Assembly: GCF_020360975.1 (NCBI RefSeq) | Contig: NW_025408668.1 | Span: 868,001 to 932,000 of the forward strand | Reading direction: 5' to 3' | Length of the DNA: 64,000 nt | From: Hirsutella rhossiliensis | Lineage: Eukaryota; Ascomycota; Sordariomycetes; Hypocreales; Ophiocordycipitaceae | In this document: piece after piece, positions 60,501 through 64,000 of the stretch | Numbering within the stretch: position 1 is the first letter of the stretch | How the letters are laid out: each line of letters starts with the position of its first letter | Made by a program: the position numbers and the translations under genes | The notes under the pieces: model-generated | What the model saw: only the letters and a program-made list of their open reading frames with translations | What the model was told of the DNA's origin: nothing | Databases searched by the model: none

Positions 60501-62560
60501 CAATAGAACTATATCCCGCCCCTTAGTTTACGCACAAATAGGACCGGCGCTCCTACTTCGGAGCTACTTACTTAAATAAAACCCTTATCTAGGAGGTCCC
60601 TTAGCGTCTTCTTTAGTACTAGTAGTTCCGCGTATAATATACTATATAGCGGTCTAAACGGTGTAGGCAGTTCCTACCCCTTCTTATCGGTACGGAGTAC
60701 GATCTTATAGTCTACCCCCGGCTTATATAGGTTAAGCTTATCCGCTTCCTAGGACTCGAATAGCGGTAGGAGATCGTAAAAGCGCTCCGGTATCTACTAC
60801 CGTAGCTTAGAGGGCGACTTCGGCTTCTTCGCTTAGAGGGCCTTATCGATATCCGCTAGGCTAACTACGTAGACCGCTACGTTAGCCGCTGCCCGGCCTT
60901 CCTCCCGCTCTAACCGTTGTATAGTTCCTATAAAGATAGAAGCAAGGACTTCTTATGCCGAGTATAAAGCTCGCACGCCTAGTCCTACGCCTACGGAACC
61001 GTCGTTATAGCGGACCTACCGTTACATAGGCCTAAACTATAGCTTCTTCTAGTGCGGAACCGAGTATAACTCCGTATATAATAACTAGGGTTTCCCGAGG
61101 ATTAGGGGAAACTTTAGTTAGGGGATTATATAGGCTATAATAAGCTTACGGCAACCGTCGACCTTTATAGCTAGCTACGTAATGCCCCTAATTACTATAC
61201 CCTCTATCGCGCCTAAGGCGCCCTTTACTCGCCTTAGAGCGATCTTTTCTACCGGCACTTATATCTCTCGTATAAGCGCCTCGTTAACTATAGCGTAGCA
61301 CTAATAGCCCTCGTCTATAAGGGCGGCGACGGGTAAGGAGTTATTAACTATAACTTATATTAAAGTAAGCTCCTCTTTTATATAGGCGGATAATTCCTCC
61401 TTCTCCTTTACTAGTGCTAGTAATTAGGGCTCCGGAGCCTATCTTTACTCCGGAGCTACTTTTTTTCCTCTAGGCCTAAGGGAGCGGAGTCCTCTTCGTC
61501 GTCTAAGGTAAGGAGCGGTTCTATCTTCGCTACTCGAACTACTATAGGCCGCTTAGCTAAAAGGAAGGGGCATTTTAATATAAAGTATATAGACGCGCCG
61601 CAACGTAAGCAGCGGCCGTTAGCCTTCCTTTTCCCGATTTCCTCGCTTATTACCTACTTTGCCCGCTGCTTAGAGAGCGGGGCAGTATAGGGGATATTCG
61701 AAGACGACTTCTTACCGCGTTTAGCTCGGTCTATACGGGTAGCCGATATTAGGGTATCTCCGTTAGTGTCGATAGTCGGCTATTCCTCTTATAGAGGGGC
61801 GGTGATCCCGTTACCGCTATACGGCGTGCGCTTACGAAGCTTCTAAAAACGCGGCGTCTGCTCGTAGCCCTATACTACCTTTATTAACCGGCTTACGTAC
61901 TCGCCGTAGTTAGTAGGCATAATTATAGGGATAAGTAGCTCCCGTAAGGCTAGCGTAATCGAGTTCCGTAACTATATAAGCTTCGCGCTATCTTCTTATA
62001 CCGTGGTTCCCGCTGCTCGTAAGAGCGTCTTTTTAAAGTCGGGGAGGAATTCGCTAAAGGTCTGCCCGTCCCTCTACTTAAGGGTCTATAGCCTATCCTA
62101 CGCCTTCTCCCGCTCCTATACGTTGCTAAACGTATATATAAGGTATTAGAAGAAGTCCTATAGGTCGCGTTTGCCTCTAGGGCCGCCCTTATCCTAGAAT
62201 CCGGAGATCCGCTATATCTAGGGCTCCGGCAGCGTATAGAGGAGCGAATACTATACTATATTACGATAGCCGTTTAGGCCCTATTTCTCGTCTATTATAA
62301 ACTTCGTTTATAGCCGGCTAAGGAAGAAGTAAAAGGACTTAGGCTTACCATCCTAAGTCGGCTAAGGAAGCGGCTTCTATATCGGTGGTGCCGCCGCCGT
62401 AACCGGTATTACTAAGGTCGTAGGGGTTAACGCTAGTCTCGTAGACGGCTCCCTTAGTATAGCGAGAACCTCGTTCTTCTCGCTAGCCGTCGCGCTTCTA
62501 ATCGCTTCTAGGATAGCTGCAATACTTCCTATCCGCCCGGGGGGTAGCGGGGTGCTCCCT
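57600..62560 (-). pseudogene. gag-pol fossil of chromovirus copy 2, with chromodomain
   Basis: Gag zinc knuckle at 61570-61611 has spacing CX2CX4HX4C with all three Cys kept, but the His codon is now TAC (Tyr, 61585-61587). RT at 60197-60208 reads Tyr-Val-Asp-Asn followed by Ile-Leu-Ile-Tyr. RNase H (59410-59670) shows Glu-Arg-Asn-Tyr-Ala-Ile-Tyr and Leu-Glu-Tyr-Phe-Ile. The C-terminal chromodomain (57670-57855) has Glu-Phe-Glu-Val, Lys-Trp(now stop)-Arg-Gly-Tyr and the Trp(stop)-Glu-Pro block. Chromodomains guide insertion into H3K9-methylated chromatin. The end of pol meets the end of the antisense gene tail to tail, about 100 bases apart. Confidence 0.85.
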
Positions 62561-62621
62561 TAGGGAAGCGGCACCCTTTCCGGGGAGACATCTATTAGAT
62601 CTATTAGTTAATAGCTTATAC

Positions 62622-62807
62622 TATCACGGAGTTAGTAGAGGCGTATACGTAGGTGCCGTCCGTAGGATAATATTAATAAGCTATATAGAGCTCTTTTATG
62701 CGCGGCTAGCCCGCCCTTATACTTATAGGATCCGGCCCTCCGTACGTAACTATACGGCTTAGGCCGCGGCCTAAGCCTATTACCTATAATAGTTAAAGAC
62801 TCTTATA
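62622..62807 (-). repeat. 5' LTR of chromovirus copy 2 (186 bp)
   Basis: In element orientation ends CCGTGATA. The following interior bases GTATAAGCTATTAAC do not match a tRNA 3' end that I recognise. Confidence 0.9.
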
Positions 62808-63040
62808 ATACTTAAAGTAATATAATAATTACTCCCTTACCTTAATTACTACCTTTATAAGAATTAAATATCTTTACCTTACCTATCTAACCCCTTACTT
62901 TTAATTTTACCTTTATATAATTTTATATACTTTTTATATTTCTTTTTATAAGAGTAATAAGCTTAAGAGGAATAGAATTCCTATACCTTCTAGCTACTAT
63001 AAAAGGTACCTTTCTTATATCTTTTATAGCTTTCTTTTAT

Positions 63041-63525
63041 TCTTATAAAAAGAGATATAAGAAGTATATAAAAATATATAAAGGTAAAATTAAAAGTAAG
63101 GGGTCGGATAAGTAAGGTAGAGAGATTTAATTCTTATAAAAGCAGTAATAAAGGTAGGGGAGTAATTATTATATTACCTTAATTATCCTTCTTTCCTCTA
63201 TTTAACGCCCCTCTTTATACCTATTTAATATCTTAATTAATAAAGAAGATCCTACTTAAAGAAGCTATTAATATCCTTTTAACTACTAAGCTTTTTACTA
63301 GTTTTTCCCCTCTTTTCTAGCCGTTACTAGTATATCTATCTTATCTCTCGCTACCTCTATAGGAAGCTATCGCTACTTATACTTCCCCTTATACCCCTAC
63401 CCTCCTTTCTATACCTCTTTTTAGCTCCTTCTTCCTTTTTCTATACTAAGTGTTTTTAGCTTCCTTAGTCCCTCTTACTAAGGGATATCTCCGAGAACTA
63501 CGAAATTAGGCTACGCTTCGCGATA
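63041..63525 (-). repeat. 3' LTR of copia copy 5 (485 bp)
   Basis: Full-length LTR ending TTCGCGATA at 63525, directly followed by the RIPed purine tract (TACCCCCTTAG). Confidence 0.9.
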
Positions 63526-64000
63526 TACCCCCTTAGCTATAGCCTGCCCTTTAAGGGCATAGCTAATACGGCTTCGGGCTAGTAAGCGTATAAAGGAGGT
63601 TCTTAGCTTTATACTTCTCCCTTTACTTAAGGAAATAGGGGCCCTTTTAGGTCCATAGGCTCTTTTAGACCTACTTAAGAAAAAGGGGCCTAAAGAGGGG
63701 AAAGTCCTATAAGAAAGGGGGGCCTTCTTAGAAGGGAAAAACCTAATTAAATAGGGGGCCCTCTAAAGGGAAAAACCTCTTCCTTTTCTTTAGCTATAGA
63801 CGTTACCTTCTTATACGTGCTATTAGCTCCTCTTATAGACTCTTAAGGCGGGCCTCTAAGAATAGCTTTTCTCGAACGTCGTCTAGCTTAATTTACTATA
63901 AAAGGATAGCTAGCTTCTACTTTAGTAAGGGCTTCGTAAGACTATCGGCTTTTATTAATACTATTAGAACCTAATAAATAGAAATAAGTCCCTTTTAGAC
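63041..64000 (-). mobile_element. Ty1/copia element, copy 5 (3' end, runs off the right edge)
   Basis: The 3' LTR at 63041-63525 is followed by the RNase H end of the copia interior, colinear with 15640-16110 of copy 2. The rest is outside the window. Five bases before it are TTTAT; the partner is not visible. Moderately RIPed. Confidence 0.88.

Larger units (their letters stand above)
55830..62807 (-). mobile_element. Ty3/gypsy chromovirus, family A, copy 2 (6978 bp, less RIPed)
   Basis: LTRs of exactly 186 bp at 55830-56015 and 62622-62807 and a perfect TSD ATACT (55825-55829 and 62808-62812). Gag-pol runs leftward: zinc knuckle 61570-61611, RT box 60197-60208, RNase H about 59410-59670, integrase to about 57.9 kb, chromodomain about 57670-57855. 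Left of this, 56.3-57.5 kb is GC-rich and holds a convergent antisense gene. CG and some CA/TG survive, so this copy had fewer rounds of RIP than copy 1 and is probably younger. Confidence 0.94.
55497..63040 (+). mobile_element. Copia remnant (LTR plus primer site), split by chromovirus copy 2
   Basis: 55497-55829 plus 62813-62953 form one copia LTR on the plus strand. It continues into a RIPed primer site and about 85 bases of 5' interior (62954-63040). There another copia copy in the opposite direction begins. Preceding bases are TTAAT (55492-55496). The rest of the element is missing. Confidence 0.8.

Overview
The window looks like a gene-poor, repeat-filled compartment of a filamentous ascomycete (Pezizomycotina) genome with very strong repeat-induced point mutation (RIP). 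Over almost all of 1-48.6 kb and 52.3-64 kb the dinucleotides CA and TG are nearly absent and TA is in excess, while CG survives in many places. That is the CpA-to-TpA signature of RIP, not of CpG deamination. Coding frames of transposons can still be followed, but they are full of TAA/TAG codons where CAA, CAG or TGG would be expected. No intact ORF of note remains in those parts. The species cannot be named from the sequence.

The layout is a stack of nested elements, several of them dated relative to each other by exact target-site duplications (TSDs). (1) 1-3165: 5' half of a Ty1/copia element, minus strand. (2) 3166-23150: an old Ty3/gypsy element (family B, plus strand) cut by a gypsy chromovirus (family A, 4401-11355, TSD GTACT) and by a copia copy (15164-21430, TSD CTATA). 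(3) 23.15-28.66 kb: old unassigned RIPed DNA with one long fossil reading frame. (4) 28.66-39.56 kb: a LINE-type element, minus strand, cut by a copia copy (32718-39433, TSD TTAAT), which is itself cut by a 374-bp miniature LTR element (TRIM, TSD GAAAA). (5) 40.03-47.29 kb: a copia remnant whose LTR holds the best preserved copia copy (40782-47133, plus strand, TSD ATATA). (6) 47936-48422: a solo copia LTR. (7) 48.61-52.26 kb: an island of normal base composition. (8) 52.88-55.50 kb: a second LINE copy. (9) 55497-63040: a copia LTR remnant cut by a second, less mutated chromovirus (55830-62807, TSD ATACT). (10) 63041-64000: start of another copia copy, minus strand.

The 3.65-kb island is the only part that escaped heavy RIP. 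Its one convincing gene (51037-51435, minus strand) encodes a 132-residue, cysteine-free predicted secreted protein: signal peptide, Lys-Arg processing site, two 34-residue repeats each ending in a dibasic pair, and a Thr-rich tail. A secreted-protein gene in an island inside RIPed repeats is the typical setting of fungal effector candidates. An intact 350-bp TRIM (51778-52127, TSD GCTAT) lies about 340 bp upstream of its start codon, and a solo LTR of the same family lies downstream (50100-50198).

The two most unusual observations are these. First, both family-A chromoviruses carry, between the chromodomain end of pol and the 3' LTR, a convergent antisense gene with its own TATA box and at least one well-supported 53-bp intron, conserved in position in both copies. 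Second, the TRIM family has very short LTRs (74-99 bp), an initiator-tRNA anticodon-half primer site shared with the resident copia family, and a tRNA-like, B-box-bearing internal segment.
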